From Bifidobacterium sp. ESL0775 (lineage in GTDB: Bacteria > Actinomycetota > Actinomycetes > Actinomycetales > Bifidobacteriaceae): a DNA stretch of 64,000 bases. The stretch lies in the NCBI RefSeq assembly GCF_029395475.1, contig NZ_CP113917.1, positions 124,001 to 188,000 of the forward strand, read 5' to 3'. This document shows positions 17,626 through 30,567 of the stretch, piece by piece; the stretch's first letter is position 1; every line of letters begins with the position of its first letter. The position numbers and the translations under genes are program-made. The notes beneath the pieces are model-generated. The model did no database searches and was not told the DNA's origin. It was given only the letters and a program-made list of their open reading frames with translations.

Positions 17626-18867
17626 TCAAGGCTGGAATGCAGGTGGGTTGTTGCTGTAATAGCCGCCGGCATCATTATCGTAGCCACCAGCAACGTTGCC
17701 CCCGTAACCGTTACTATCACGACGATCATCACCACCGACTTTGTTTCGTCCATCATCTCGATAATCATCACCGTCGTGATAGTAGCCGGAGTCCCAATCG
17801 CGGCCGGGGATGAGGTCGTAGGGCATTTGGTGGGCGACGAGCCAGAAGACCACCAGCGCGATCAGGACGATCACGCCAAGCTGGCGGGTGGGGGCCGCGA
17901 AAAGCATCGTGGCAAGCACCAGCACCAGCAGACGCACCACGTAGAACAGCGCGCGGGCGAGGCCGTGGCGCTCTTTGGTCTCGCAGCTCATGTGCGTGAA
18001 CCGGCCGCCGAGCGTCTGGCCGCGGTGCGTCACGGGGATGAGCACCTCGAAGACGACGAACGAAAACAGGGTGAAGAACTGGGCCAGGCCGTCCGATACG
18101 CCGGTGCCGAAGGCGTGGCCAAGGAAGAGGTACGTGCCGTTGGAAAGGTACCTGGAGGATTTCTGGAAGAGGTAGATCGAGCCCAGCGTCAGCGAGATGT
18201 CGACGATGGCGATGAACACCAAATCGATCATCAGCGCGACGGCACGATGCAACAGCCCCGGCTTTTCGATGACCTCGCGCTTGTCCTCGATTTCGCGCAC
18301 CGGCACCAGCGCCCCGTAGATCCACGCGATGAAACAGCCGATGATCGCGCCCAGCGTGTTCGTGAGCAGGTCATCGACGTCGAACTGGCGGTAGGCACAG
18401 GGATAGATGCCCCAGACGCCCGTGAGCTGCGAGGTCTCGATGAACAGGGACACCAGGAACCCGGCGGGGACCACGGCGTAGAACTTCCAGCGGGCCCAAC
18501 GCGTGAGCGCGAAACCGAGCGGGATGAAGAAGACGACATTGAGCAAAAGCTGCAGCGCCGCGGCCTTGCCACCCGTCGCCAGATCGCTTGCGAATTGCAT
18601 TACATTGAGCTGCGGGTGATGCGCGTGCGTCAGGCAGTATTTCGCCGGGTCGTCGGGCATCGGGTAAAGCGTGAACGTGACGAGGCCAAGCGCATAGAGC
18701 ACACACAGATAGGCCGTGAGCACCGCCGTGGAACGCAGGCGATGGTAGCGGTGGTACATCATCGCGAGAATCGGCAGGGTCAGCAAGGCCGAAAGGAACG
18801 GCCAGATCGCCATCGCGAGGATGAACGAGGTGCTGAAATTCCTGATGTAGGCGATCACAACGGCCAC
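17626..18867 (-). CDS. VanZ-RDD membrane protein
   Basis: Multi-pass membrane protein, 413 aa from a GTG at 18867. The first about 200 residues form a VanZ-like domain (LYALGLVTFTLYPMPDD, LLNVVFFIPLGFALTRWARW, TSQLTGVWGIYPCAYRQFD). Residues about 205-350 form an RDD domain (LLHRAVALMIDLVFIAIVDI, HRGQTLGGRFTHMSC). The end is a cytoplasmic-type tail rich in Gly, Asp and Tyr (about 360-413). VanZ is linked to low-level teicoplanin resistance, but the VanZ-like fold is widespread and the substrate here is unknown. Its place after the gyrA/DUF3566 genes suggests a core gene, not an acquired resistance gene. Confidence 0.8.
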   Translation of the reverse strand: MAVVIAYIRNFSTSFILAMAIWPFLSALLTLPILAMMYHRYHRLRSTAVLTAYLCVLYALGLVTFTLYPMPDDPAKYCLTHAHHPQLNVMQFASDLATGGKAAALQLLLNVVFFIPLGFALTRWARWKFYAVVPAGFLVSLFIETSQLTGVWGIYPCAYRQFDVDDLLTNTLGAIIGCFIAWIYGALVPVREIEDKREVIEKPGLLHRAVALMIDLVFIAIVDISLTLGSIYLFQKSSRYLSNGTYLFLGHAFGTGVSDGLAQFFTLFSFVVFEVLIPVTHRGQTLGGRFTHMSCETKERHGLARALFYVVRLLVLVLATMLFAAPTRQLGVIVLIALVVFWLVAHQMPYDLIPGRDWDSGYYHDGDDYRDDGRNKVGGDDRRDSNGYGGNVAGGYDNDAGGYYSNNPPAFQP

Positions 18868-18874
18868 TCTAGCG

Positions 18875-19145
18875 GACGAGGCTTACGAAACACTGCGAGC
18901 CGGCCGCAACAGCAGTCTTGAATACAAAGCACGCGTTTATTACGAAACGCTGCAATTCGCTTCGGCGTCAGCTCTGGATACAAAGCAAACAAGGCTTATG
19001 AAACACTTCGAATTCCCTTGGCATCAGTCCTGAATACAAAGTGGACGAGGCTTACGAAACGCTGCAATTCGCTTCGAAATCAGCTCTGGATACAAAGCAA
19101 ACAAGGCTTATGAAACACTTCGGCATCGGCCTTGAATGCAAAATG
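18875..19145. repeat. Intergenic tandem repeat, about 56-bp period, five copies
   Basis: The landmark TACGAAAC or TATGAAAC recurs at 18884, 18941, 18997, 19053 and 19109, spaced 56-57 bp. Each unit reads GGCTTACGAAACRCT.., then CTGGATACAAAGC or TTGAATACAAAGC. Alternate units are more alike, giving a 112-bp higher order. It fills the 326-bp gap between the DUF3566 gene and the VanZ-RDD gene. No coding role is seen. Confidence 0.8.
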
Positions 19146-19193
19146 CCCGCAACCATGGAAGCCGCGAGCATTGTATAGCGAATGTATTTGATA

Positions 19194-19757
19194 TCAGTCG
19201 TCGCCGAGCGTGACGTGCACGCCTCCGACCAGCTGGCTAACAACGTTGTATAGCGCGGCGATGATGACCGCGAACAGCGTGGCCACCACGACCTCGACGA
19301 TGGACAGGATGGTGACGGCGCTCAGCACCGTGCCCAGCGAGAAGATGCTGGCCAGGTTGAAGCCGCCGGTGTCAAGGCCGGTCGAGGAGACGATCTGCGT
19401 GACCTGGTCGAAAACGCCGACCACGTTGAGCAGGGCCCAGATCAGTGCGACCGCGACGATCTGGATGATGCCGCCAGCCACGGAAAGCAGGAACGTCACC
19501 TTGGCCACGGACCAGGCATCGAGACGGGTGAGCGAAAGGCTCATGCGGCGCGCACGCGGGGTGCGCGGATGCGGACGTTTGACGGCGCCGCCATCGCCGT
19601 TGCCCAACGGCCAAGACGAGGACTTCGCGGGGGCCGCGGCGCTCTGACTTTCCCCGAAAACGGAACGCGCGACACGGGGGGAGCGGTCGGATTGCGCCGC
19701 ATCGCCGCCACTGTTTTTGGCCTGGCGCGGCTCGTTGTCATCAACGTTTTCGTTCAT
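19194..19757 (-). CDS. DUF3566 transmembrane protein
   Basis: 187 aa, ATG at 19757 after AAGGAG. The first about 70 residues are polar and Pro/Arg-rich. The DUF3566 core follows: LSLTRLDAWSVAKVTFLLSV, then a membrane helix (about 90-115), a VFDQVTQIV segment, and a second membrane region (about 145-175), ending GGVHVTLGDD. This family almost always follows gyrA in Actinobacteria, as here. Its molecular role is not established; links to the cell envelope have been suggested from context only. Confidence 0.92.
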   Translation of the reverse strand: MNENVDDNEPRQAKNSGGDAAQSDRSPRVARSVFGESQSAAAPAKSSSWPLGNGDGGAVKRPHPRTPRARRMSLSLTRLDAWSVAKVTFLLSVAGGIIQIVAVALIWALLNVVGVFDQVTQIVSSTGLDTGGFNLASIFSLGTVLSAVTILSIVEVVVATLFAVIIAALYNVVSQLVGGVHVTLGDD

Positions 19758-19920
19758 CGTTTCTCCTTGACCCGCCGCGTGGATGTTGGCGTTACTGCCG
19801 TTTTCGCGCGATATAACCTGCTATGAGGCTACCAGTCTTCGGGGACGAGCAAGACGCGGTTTCCGAGGCCATTGATGTCTTTTTGCACACTTGCTCTAGG
19901 ACACTGGGGCTTTCAGAAAT

Positions 19921-22551
<2,631 letters not shown>

Positions 22552-22654
22552 TGTAAATCCTTATGTCTTTAAAAATCACTCAGTTAGATTGCTATTCATT
22601 GATTTCGAATAACATCAGACGTTACGCGTCGATACTGCGCCGTCTGTTCATCTC

Positions 22655-24775
22655 CTAGGCGTCGATGAACTTCGCACTCGGGGCATTGCGCTGGATGAAC
22701 TCGCGGCGCGGTTCGACCTCGTCACCCATCAGCATGGAGAAGGTCTCGTCGGCCTGTGCCGCGTCATCGATCGTCACCTGCTTCAAAATGCGGTGCTCGG
22801 GATCCATGGTGGTGCCCCACAGCTCCTGGTAGCTCATCTCGCCCAGGCCCTTGTAGCGCTGGATGCCCTCGCCCTTCGGCAACTGGCGTCCGGACTCCTT
22901 GCCCTCTTTCAAGACACGGTCACGCTCGGCGTCGGTGTAGACGAAGCTGTGTGGACCCTTGGTCCACTTGATGCGATACAGCGGCGGCATGGCGACGTAG
23001 ACGTAGCCGGCGTAGATCATCGGCCGCATATAGCGGAAGAAGAGCGTCAGGTTGAGTGTCGCGATGTGCGCGCCGTCGACATCCGCATCGGCCATGATGA
23101 TGACCTTGTGGTAGCGCACCTTGTTCAGGTCGAAGTCCTCGCCGTATCCGCCGCCGACGGCTGTAATCAAGGCCTCAATGGTGTCGGACTTCATGATGCG
23201 GTCGATGGAGGCACGCTCGGTGTTCAGGATCTTGCCACGAAGCGGCAGGATAGCCTGCGTGATCGGGTTGCGGCCCTGGATGGCGGAACCGCCTGCGGAA
23301 TCGCCCTCGACGATGAACAGCTCGCATTCCTCGGGGTTGTTGGACTGGCAGTCCTTCAGCTTGTCGGGCATGCCGGCGGTCTCGAAGACGGACTTGCGGC
23401 GCGTGTTCTCGCGGGCCTTCTTGGCGGCGATACGCGCGTGCGAGGCTTCGAGCGCCTTCTGGATGATGTTCTTGGCATCGCTTGGGTGGGCGTCGAACCA
23501 GTCGCCGAGGCGGTCGGTCATCACGCGCTGCACGAAGGTCTTGGCTTCGGAATTGCCGAGCTTGGTCTTGGTCTGGCCTTCGAACTGCGGGTTGGTGAGC
23601 TTGACGGACACCACGGCGGTCAGGCCTTCACGCACGTCGTCGCCGGAGAGGTTGTCGTCCTTGTCTTTCAGCAGGTTCTTGTCGCGCGCGTAACGGTTGA
23701 CCAAGCTGGTCAGCGCGGCGCGGAAGCCCTCTTCGTGGGTGCCGCCTTCGGTGGTGGAGATCGTGTTGGCGAAGGTGTGCACGGCCTCGGAATAGGCGGT
23801 GGTCCACTGCAACGCGATTTCCGCTGAAATGCCAAGGTTCAGATCCTCGGCCTCAAGGTCGATGACCTCGTCCTCGATCGGCGTGGCCTTACGGGACTTG
23901 ACCAGGTAGGCGACGTAATCCTTGATGCCGTTCTGGTAGCAATAGGAGACGGTTTCCGGCTTCTCTTCGGTGGCATCGTCCTCGCCGGCGACCTCATCGC
24001 CCGCGACGTTGTGCTTGCGCTCGTCGGTCAACGTAATACGAAGACCCTTGTTGAGGAACGCCATCTGCTGGAAGCGCGAACGCAGGGTTTCGAAGTCGTA
24101 TTCGGTGGTCTCGAAAATCTTGGGATCGGCCCAGAACGTCACGGACGTGCCGGTGGACTCGCCCTCGGCCAGCGGAGCACCCTGCTTCAGCGGGGCGGTG
24201 GCCTTCTGATCCTTGAAGCTTTGCGTCCAGTGATAGCCCTGGCGGCGCACCTCCACGTCGATTTCGGTGGAAAGCGCGTTGACCACGGAGATGCCGACGC
24301 CGTGCAGGCCGCCGGAGACCGCGTAACCGCCGCCGCCGAACTTGCCGCCCGCATGCAGCTTGGTCATCACCGTCTCGACGCCGGAGACGCCCTCGCCGGG
24401 CACTTCATCGACGGGGATGCCGCGGCCGTTGTCGACCACGCGCACACCGTTGTCTGGCAGGATGGTCACTTCGATATGCGTCGCATAACCCGCGAGCGCC
24501 TCATCGACGGAGTTGTCGACGATCTCGTAGACCAAGTGGTGCAAGCCGCGCGGGCCGGTGGAACCGATGTACATACCCGGACGGATACGCACGGCCTCAA
24601 GGCCTTCAAGCACCCTCAGATCGCTGGCGTCGTAATGATCGGGAGCGAGCGAATCATCAAGCTGGGCATCTTCGAGTTCGTCGGTTTCCGCTTCAATCTG
24701 CGCTTCGGTTTTGGGTTCGTTGCTGTCATCATTGGCGGTATCGGTGTTCTCATTATTCACTTCAGAGTCTGCCAC
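22655..24775 (-). CDS. gyrB: DNA gyrase subunit B
   Basis: ATPase subunit of DNA gyrase. 706 aa, GTG start at 24775 after GGAAGGAA. An acidic, low-complexity N-terminal extension of about 50 residues precedes the GHKL ATPase (LEGLEAVRIRPGMYIGST, VYEIVDNSVDEALAGY, VVDNGRGIPV, GGLHGVGISVVNALS). The TOPRIM domain has ELFIVEGDSAGGSA and IIMADADVDGAHI with the metal-binding acidic residues. The C-terminus RREFIQRNAPSAKFIDA is typical. The 268 bp upstream contain only its promoter region. Confidence 0.98.
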   Translation of the reverse strand: MADSEVNNENTDTANDDSNEPKTEAQIEAETDELEDAQLDDSLAPDHYDASDLRVLEGLEAVRIRPGMYIGSTGPRGLHHLVYEIVDNSVDEALAGYATHIEVTILPDNGVRVVDNGRGIPVDEVPGEGVSGVETVMTKLHAGGKFGGGGYAVSGGLHGVGISVVNALSTEIDVEVRRQGYHWTQSFKDQKATAPLKQGAPLAEGESTGTSVTFWADPKIFETTEYDFETLRSRFQQMAFLNKGLRITLTDERKHNVAGDEVAGEDDATEEKPETVSYCYQNGIKDYVAYLVKSRKATPIEDEVIDLEAEDLNLGISAEIALQWTTAYSEAVHTFANTISTTEGGTHEEGFRAALTSLVNRYARDKNLLKDKDDNLSGDDVREGLTAVVSVKLTNPQFEGQTKTKLGNSEAKTFVQRVMTDRLGDWFDAHPSDAKNIIQKALEASHARIAAKKARENTRRKSVFETAGMPDKLKDCQSNNPEECELFIVEGDSAGGSAIQGRNPITQAILPLRGKILNTERASIDRIMKSDTIEALITAVGGGYGEDFDLNKVRYHKVIIMADADVDGAHIATLNLTLFFRYMRPMIYAGYVYVAMPPLYRIKWTKGPHSFVYTDAERDRVLKEGKESGRQLPKGEGIQRYKGLGEMSYQELWGTTMDPEHRILKQVTIDDAAQADETFSMLMGDEVEPRREFIQRNAPSAKFIDA

Positions 24776-25043
24776 AAGGTTCCTTCCTGCATTTTCCCTC
24801 GCACGAAAGGCTTCTTGCGCGGGCGATACACTCTAGAAAGCAAATAATGGGGCCTTCTAGAGGTTTAACCATATAGAGGCCATTTTACTCAGATAAGGGG
24901 ACATTCAAGGTATTACCCCCCAAAGATGAAATTTTGATAAAACGGATGCCATTAAGCCGCGATATTAGACAAATATTCGCAAATGAACAATCGACAGTGT
25001 TCCTTGACCTTGGATACTCGGATTCATATCCATCCGAAGCTTG

Positions 25044-25541
25044 TCAGTACCGCATATAGCGGTTCGGATAGCGTCGACCACCGGCACCGCGCCTGAAATT
25101 GTGCGACTGCGGGCCGGTGACGCGAATGTCACGAATCTCAAGGCCCTTGAGCCGTTGGCGAATGGTTGCGGTGAGCTGGGGGATGAGGTAGGTCAACTGG
25201 GTGGCCCAGGCGTTGGATTCGGTGTTGATGGTGAGCACGCCGTCATTAAAACTGGTGACCACGGAATGGTTGGCGATGGCCGGTCCAACCACCTGGTCCC
25301 AGTGGTTACGCAACTGCGCAAGTTTAAGGTGAGGGGTCCAGTCGCCGTCGGTGGCGATGACGGACATGACCCCGCCGAGCCTGCCCGGGTCGCGCCCGGG
25401 CTTGCCGAAGTTGTTCCATGCGCTTTCCTCGCGCGCCTTCCAGTCCTTACGTGCGCCAGCGCGGGACGAGAGCCTGTTAAACACTTCAGCGGGCAGTTTC
25501 CGTTGGTCAAGATGCAGTTGTTCGGCGATCGGCGGCTTCAT
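25044..25541 (-). CDS. dciA: DciA-type replicative helicase loader (DUF721)
   Basis: 165 aa. The ATG at 25541 overlaps the recF stop by 4 nt (ATGA), so it is translationally coupled. The N-terminal about 75 residues are variable and basic. The DUF721 core spans about 75-155 (WTPHLKLAQLRNHWDQVVGP, GVLTINTESNAWATQLTYLI, LKGLEIRDIRVTGPQSH). DUF721 was identified as DciA, the ancestral helper that interacts with DnaB helicase in bacteria without DnaC or DnaI. The recF-DUF721-gyrB order is the standard actinobacterial arrangement. Confidence 0.9.
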   Translation of the reverse strand: MKPPIAEQLHLDQRKLPAEVFNRLSSRAGARKDWKAREESAWNNFGKPGRDPGRLGGVMSVIATDGDWTPHLKLAQLRNHWDQVVGPAIANHSVVTSFNDGVLTINTESNAWATQLTYLIPQLTATIRQRLKGLEIRDIRVTGPQSHNFRRGAGGRRYPNRYMRY

Positions 25542-26767
25542 GATCGCGCTCCATCACTGTCATCATCCGAATCAACTGTGTTGTTCTTCCGAGCGGCTTG
25601 CAGTTGCGCCACCAGATTCGCGTTCTCGTCTTGTGCGCCGGCTTTGAGTTCGGCGACGTTAATGATGGTGGCGTCGCCACCTCGAGTCGCGTCCGAAGGA
25701 ATATCGCCAGCGGCGGCCACGGTGATGAGCACTTGGTCCTGCTGCATCGCGAAATCGAGGATCTGTTTGCGCCTGGTCTCATCAAGCTGGGCGAAGACAT
25801 CATCGAGGACGACGATGGGCTTGACCCCTTGCACCTCGGTGATTTCGTCGAATAGGGCCATCTTCAACGCGAGCGCCATGGTCCACATCTCGCCGTTCGA
25901 GGCGAATTCGCGGGCGGGCATCCCGTCAAGCGTCAACGTCACATCGTCGCGGTGCGGCCCAATGAGATTGCGCCCGCGCGCGATCTCCCCGTCATACAAC
26001 CGTTGGTAATGCTTGCTGATCTCCGGTTCGGGCTGCTCGAAATCAAGCACTTCCTCGAACGATGGCGCGTATTGCAATCCCGCATGCTGCGGCTTGCCGG
26101 CCAGCTCATCGTAAATGCGCGAAAATGGCCCAGCCAACTGTTCGATCAATCCAGCCCGTGCGCGGGTCAGGGCGACGCCGACGGCGATGAACTGACCGGT
26201 CCATATCTCCAGCCCGTTGAGCGCGGCGTTCTTCGCGTCCACCGGTTCCCCGCGTTGCCCAAGCTGCTTCAACAGCGCGGCACGTTGCTTGGCGATTTTG
26301 TTGGCGTTGGAAAGGTTGGCGGCATATCCCGGAACCAACAGCGACCCGGCCTGGTCAAGAAACCCACGCCTCCCAGCCGGATCGCCCGCCACCAACCGCT
26401 GGTCATCCGGCGTGAATGAGACGCTCGGCACTTTACCGACAATATCCCGCATATACAGTGAACTGCCACCATTGATGCGCCCACGGTTGGCCCCCCGCGC
26501 CGCGATGGTCACTTCATAGGTTGTCCCTGTATCAGCACCTTCATTGACATTGGCGCGGATGGTGGCCCTGGCCTCGCCGCGCTCAATCAATGGCAACGAG
26601 CTGGAGACACGGTGGCTGGAGCCGGTGGAGAGCACTTCAATGGCCTCCACGATGTTGGTCTTGCCAAGTCCGTTCGCGCCTTTGAGGATGGTCACCCCAG
26701 GCGTGAAATCCACGACAAGGTGCGGCCATGAACGGAAATGGTCAAGCGCCAGCCGCGAGATGTACAC
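25538..26767 (-). CDS. recF: DNA replication and repair protein RecF
   Basis: SMC-like ATPase that helps load RecA at gaps together with RecO and RecR. 409 aa, GTG start at 26767 (MYISRLALDHFRSW). Walker A is LKGANGLGKTNIVEAIEVLS, the signature region lies around RGRNLIGPHRDDVTLTLDG, and Walker B is VVLDDVFAQLDETRR. Length and motifs are typical. It lies about 110 bp after dnaN and is coupled to dciA. The last about 30 residues are a polar tail not expected to affect function. Confidence 0.97.
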   Translation of the reverse strand: MYISRLALDHFRSWPHLVVDFTPGVTILKGANGLGKTNIVEAIEVLSTGSSHRVSSSLPLIERGEARATIRANVNEGADTGTTYEVTIAARGANRGRINGGSSLYMRDIVGKVPSVSFTPDDQRLVAGDPAGRRGFLDQAGSLLVPGYAANLSNANKIAKQRAALLKQLGQRGEPVDAKNAALNGLEIWTGQFIAVGVALTRARAGLIEQLAGPFSRIYDELAGKPQHAGLQYAPSFEEVLDFEQPEPEISKHYQRLYDGEIARGRNLIGPHRDDVTLTLDGMPAREFASNGEMWTMALALKMALFDEITEVQGVKPIVVLDDVFAQLDETRRKQILDFAMQQDQVLITVAAAGDIPSDATRGGDATIINVAELKAGAQDENANLVAQLQAARKNNTVDSDDDSDGARS

Positions 26768-26879
26768 GCGAACTCCTTACCTTGTATCCAATATCTGCGA
26801 AAAATGAGGTAGAAAGAAAAATATCTTACGGTGTGCAACTAAATTAGTGAACACCGTAAGATAAATTTCATATCGAAAA

Positions 26880-28004
26880 TCAGTTGTTGAAGCGCATCGG
26901 CACAAGCAGGTAGCGGTAATCCATCGACTCGTCGGAATCGGCTTCCTGCTGTCCGTTGAACTCGACCGGCTTGACGGCAGTGGTCATCTTCATGCGCACG
27001 AACGGCTCGGTGATCGCGCTCAATCCCTCAATCAGATATGACGGGTTGAAGGCGACGGTGATGTTCTCGCCATCCATGTCGATGTCAAGGACCTCCTTGG
27101 CCTGCGATTCGTCGGCGGTGCCGGCGGAAAGCGTCAACGTCTGGCCTTCGAAGACCATGCGGATCGGTGCATTGCGTTCCGCGACCAGCGCCACACGCTT
27201 GATGGCGCCCAGCAGCGCCTCCTTGTTTAGGACGGCCTCGATTGGGTATTCATCGGCGAACAGCCTGTCGACCGCGGGGAACTCCCCATCAATCAGCTGC
27301 GAGGTCGAAACGCGCCCAGCGTTCTCAAAACCAAGCAATGACGGCTTTTCCGTGTTGAAATCGATGATCACGTTCTGGTGCTCGTCGACGGCGCGGGCCA
27401 CATCGCGCAAAAGCGAGCCACGGACCAGCGTCTCGGTTTCGAGATCGCTGTCCTGCGGCGTCCACTTGAAGGTCGAACGTGAAAGCCGGAAGCGGTCGGT
27501 GGAGGTCATCACGACTTTCTCGCCGTTGAACTGGATGCGCACGCCGGTCAGCACTGGGCGGTTCTCCTCACGCGAGACGGCGACCGAGGCCTGCGAGACG
27601 GCCTGCACGAACGTGGGCGCATCGACCTGGCCCAGCATCGCCGGGGCTTCGGGCAAGTCCGGATATTCAGATTCGGGCATGAGCTGCAGATTGAACGTTG
27701 ACTTGCCGGAGGTGATGGTCAGCGTCGTATCCGACGTGGACAGATAGGTTTTTTGCTGTGGCAGCGCCTTGGTGATGTCAGCGAGTAGTTTACCTTGTAC
27801 GAGAATGCTTCCGGCCTCGTCGACGCCCGCCTCGATGTGGTGTTGAGCGGAGATTTCGTAGTTGAAGGCCGAAAGCTGCAAGGTGCCGTCGGCTGCTTTG
27901 AGTTTGATGCCTGCGAGGATCGGGTTGGCCGGGCGTGCGTCGATGACGCGGGTGGTCCAGGCAACTGCGTCCGCCAGGGCGGTGGAGTTGATTTCGACTT
28001 TCAT
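26880..28004 (-). CDS. dnaN: DNA polymerase III beta sliding clamp
   Basis: Ring-shaped processivity clamp. 374 aa, ATG at 28004 with AGGAG. Three clamp folds are visible, with MKVEINSTALADAVAWTTRV at the start, ENRPVLTGVRIQFNG at the second-domain boundary and the canonical C-terminal YRYLLVPMRFNN, which forms part of the client-peptide pocket. It lies immediately downstream of oriC in the standard dnaA-oriC-dnaN order. Confidence 0.98.
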   Translation of the reverse strand: MKVEINSTALADAVAWTTRVIDARPANPILAGIKLKAADGTLQLSAFNYEISAQHHIEAGVDEAGSILVQGKLLADITKALPQQKTYLSTSDTTLTITSGKSTFNLQLMPESEYPDLPEAPAMLGQVDAPTFVQAVSQASVAVSREENRPVLTGVRIQFNGEKVVMTSTDRFRLSRSTFKWTPQDSDLETETLVRGSLLRDVARAVDEHQNVIIDFNTEKPSLLGFENAGRVSTSQLIDGEFPAVDRLFADEYPIEAVLNKEALLGAIKRVALVAERNAPIRMVFEGQTLTLSAGTADESQAKEVLDIDMDGENITVAFNPSYLIEGLSAITEPFVRMKMTTAVKPVEFNGQQEADSDESMDYRYLLVPMRFNN

Positions 28005-28146
28005 AAGGCTCCTACTTTGGTGATTAACTGGTTTTTATTCTAGTTGCTTTTGTTCATCGTGAGATACAGATTCAACTTGCTCACTTCGCTGACCACGATG
28101 AAACGTAAGTTTGCTTAAGTAATCAGGATAATAAGCACGGTGAATA

Positions 28147-28379
28147 TGTGGATAACATGCTTTATGCCTTATAAACAGCTTTATCCACAAGCATTGCGTA
28201 TGTGGATAACCCGGCGAAGAATTGTGGATAAACCCTTGAGTTATCCACCGGCAAGGCTTCGCGCTTTTTCTATCCACCGTTTTTCGAGACGTGTCCACGA
28301 GTTTTCCACAGCAGTTAAGGCGAGTATCCACGCGTTATCCGCAGAGTTTACCCCCATTTGTGAATAACTATGTGGATAA
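28147..28379. other. Chromosome replication origin (oriC), DnaA-box cluster
   Basis: In the 649-bp dnaA-dnaN gap there are five exact TTATCCACA boxes: plus strand 28181-28189; minus strand 28147-28155, 28201-28209, 28223-28231 and 28371-28379. Near matches lie at 28241-28249 (TTATCCACC), 28302-28310 (TTTTCCACA), 28335-28343 (TTATCCGCA) and 28359-28367 (minus). AT-rich sequence at about 28470-28520 could be the unwinding element. The location between dnaA and dnaN and the density are typical of actinobacterial oriC. The remaining bases of the gap show no gene. Confidence 0.93.
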
Positions 28380-28653
28380 ATATCGCCAATAAATTTTCCA
28401 CTGCCGGTGTGTCGCGCGGTGGAAAACATGAAAATCGTGTGAATTTGCCTGTCAAAGGCAACGTGACAGATAACGCGAAAGAATCAAATAATCGCGAATG
28501 TATTACATAAAATGTTGTTTGGGGGTGTCTCTTCAGTTGACAATTACCTCAAGAAAGCGATCCGACACACCATAGATGGCCGACTGACATCATTCGCCAT
28601 CCATTAGCGATGTTGTTAAGCTCCGAACCGTACAGATACCCAAATCAAGCCGC

Positions 28654-30438
28654 TTAGCCCTCCGGGTGCTGCTTCAGGCGCACCGTGAGCTCCATGACGT
28701 AGTTGTAGATTTCCTGCTTCTCCTGCATTTCGTTGGAAATGCGGGTGTAGGCGTGCATCACGGTGGTGTGGTCGCGCCCGCCGAAGACCTCGCCGATGTC
28801 CACGAGGCTCATGCTGGTCATCTCGCGGGCCAGGTACATGGCAATCTGCCGCGCCAGCGCGACGTTCTTGGTGCGTGCGCGGCCGACAAGGTCGTCGAAG
28901 GTCAGGTGGAAATACTTGGCCACCTGCCCGATGATGTCGGTCGGCTTGATCTCGACGTCCGTGGTGAAGAAGTCCTGCAGGGTCTGCTCGGCCAAGGCGC
29001 GCGAGACCGGCTGGTTGCTGAGCGACGCGACGGCGGTGACGCGGGTGAGCGCCCCCTCGAGCTCGCGGATGTTCTCGGTGAAGCGTTCGGCGATGAGGTC
29101 GAGCACGTCGTTGGGGATGTTGGAATGGTTCATCGAGGCCATCATGCGCAAAATGGCGATGCGGGTCTCGAGATCCGGCGGCTTGACGTCGACGGTGAGG
29201 CCCGATTCGAAGCGCGAGATCAGGCGTGCCTCGAAGCCCTTCAGGTTCTTCGGTGCGACATCGGAGGCGATGACGATGCGCTTGCCGGCCTGGTAGAGCG
29301 CGTTGAAGGTGTGGAAGAACTGCTCGAGCGTGGCTTCCTTGCCGCCCAGGAACTGGATGTCGTCGATCAGGAGCACGTCGACCTGCCGGTAGCGGCGGTT
29401 GAACGCGGCGATCTGGCCCTGGCTCTGGTTCGGGGTCTGCAGCGCCTCGATGAACTCGTTGGTGAACTCCTCGCTGGTCACGTAGCGCACCTTCAGTGTG
29501 CTGTCCTTGACCAGTGCGTAGTTGCCGATGGCGTTCAAAAGGTGGGTCTTGCCCAGCCCCGAGCCGCCGTAGATACACAGGGGGTTGAAATCCTTGCCGC
29601 TGCCCTCGGCCACCGCCAGGGCCACGGTGCGCGCGAAGCGGTTGGAATCGCCGGGCACGAAGGTGTCGAAGGTCGCGTTCTTGTTGAGGTGCGTCTCCGG
29701 GTCGCGCGCGGTCTTCTGGTCGTCCACCTCGAAGGCGGTCGTCGATGCTGAGGTGGGCGCGGATTGCGCCGTCGCGCCCGCCTGCGGCTGTGTCTGCGTT
29801 TGTCGTTGCTGTGTTGGCCGCGTTTGCTGCGATGCCTGTTGCGTTTGGGGTTGTGGCTGCTGTGGCTGTTGCGACGGCTGCCCGGCTTGTGGCTTCGGGT
29901 TCATCGCCGCCGTTTGGCCATCGCGTGCGTTCCCGTACCTGTTCTCGCGCCCGGGCGCGGCGGGATTTCTCATCTCGTCGGGCACATCAAAGCTCAGTTG
30001 CGACGCTTGGACCGGCCCAGATTCGCGCGCGTAGTCATAACGATAGGCATCGCCGCTGGCGGTCTGTCCGGTCTGGTTTTCACCGTTGAAAGGCGTGCTT
30101 ATTGCCTGGTTGGTGCCATTTCTGTTCCCGTCGCCATTCCCGTCGGCAACATTCTTGTCCTCGAGCGCGGCGATCTTGAACGCCGGGAACATGTCGTGCC
30201 CGGTCACGAGCCTCAGCGCGCCGAGCAGCGCCTGGTTGAGCTCGCCCTGCAGCGCCTGCTGGGTGGCCGCGTTGGCCACGCACAAAACGATGGTCGGGCC
30301 GAAGACGCCCTCGGGCCGCACGCCCTCGAGCCAGCCCTTGCTGCGCGGGGTGACCGAGCTGTCCTGCTGCAGCACCGCGAGCACGTCGTCCCAAATGCGT
30401 ATGGCTTGGGCCATCGGGTCGTTCGACTCATCTGCCAT
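28654..30438 (-). CDS. dnaA: Chromosomal replication initiator DnaA
   Basis: Initiator ATPase that binds DnaA boxes and opens oriC. 594 aa, ATG at 30438 after AGAAAGGG. Domain I covers about 1-105 ([15 protein letters not shown]). Domain II is an unusually long linker very rich in Gln, Pro and Thr (about 120-245), as in other high-GC Actinobacteria. Domain III (AAA+) has Walker [21 protein letters not shown] and Walker [14 protein letters not shown]. Domain IV carries the box-recognition helix [17 protein letters not shown]. Usually rpmH, rnpA and yidC lie beyond dnaA; here a surface-protein array follows instead. Confidence 0.98.
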   Translation of the reverse strand: MADESNDPMAQAIRIWDDVLAVLQQDSSVTPRSKGWLEGVRPEGVFGPTIVLCVANAATQQALQGELNQALLGALRLVTGHDMFPAFKIAALEDKNVADGNGDGNRNGTNQAISTPFNGENQTGQTASGDAYRYDYARESGPVQASQLSFDVPDEMRNPAAPGRENRYGNARDGQTAAMNPKPQAGQPSQQPQQPQPQTQQASQQTRPTQQRQTQTQPQAGATAQSAPTSASTTAFEVDDQKTARDPETHLNKNATFDTFVPGDSNRFARTVALAVAEGSGKDFNPLCIYGGSGLGKTHLLNAIGNYALVKDSTLKVRYVTSEEFTNEFIEALQTPNQSQGQIAAFNRRYRQVDVLLIDDIQFLGGKEATLEQFFHTFNALYQAGKRIVIASDVAPKNLKGFEARLISRFESGLTVDVKPPDLETRIAILRMMASMNHSNIPNDVLDLIAERFTENIRELEGALTRVTAVASLSNQPVSRALAEQTLQDFFTTDVEIKPTDIIGQVAKYFHLTFDDLVGRARTKNVALARQIAMYLAREMTSMSLVDIGEVFGGRDHTTVMHAYTRISNEMQEKQEIYNYVMELTVRLKQHPEG

Positions 30439-30567
30439 TATGGCCCTTTCTCGATCGTTCTGTACGTTTCCGGCATCGTCGCCTCCGCCATCGTGCCGTC
30501 AGGGTTTTTGGCACAACATATTCGACTTCGCGATGCGATATTCTATATGTACTCCTACGCCCCGAAG

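Noticed and set aside
19758..19920. tRNA-Ile/tRNA-Ala near gyrA, common in Actinobacteria
   Set aside because: No cloverleaf or tRNA-like sequence seen around gyrA or the DUF3566 gene.
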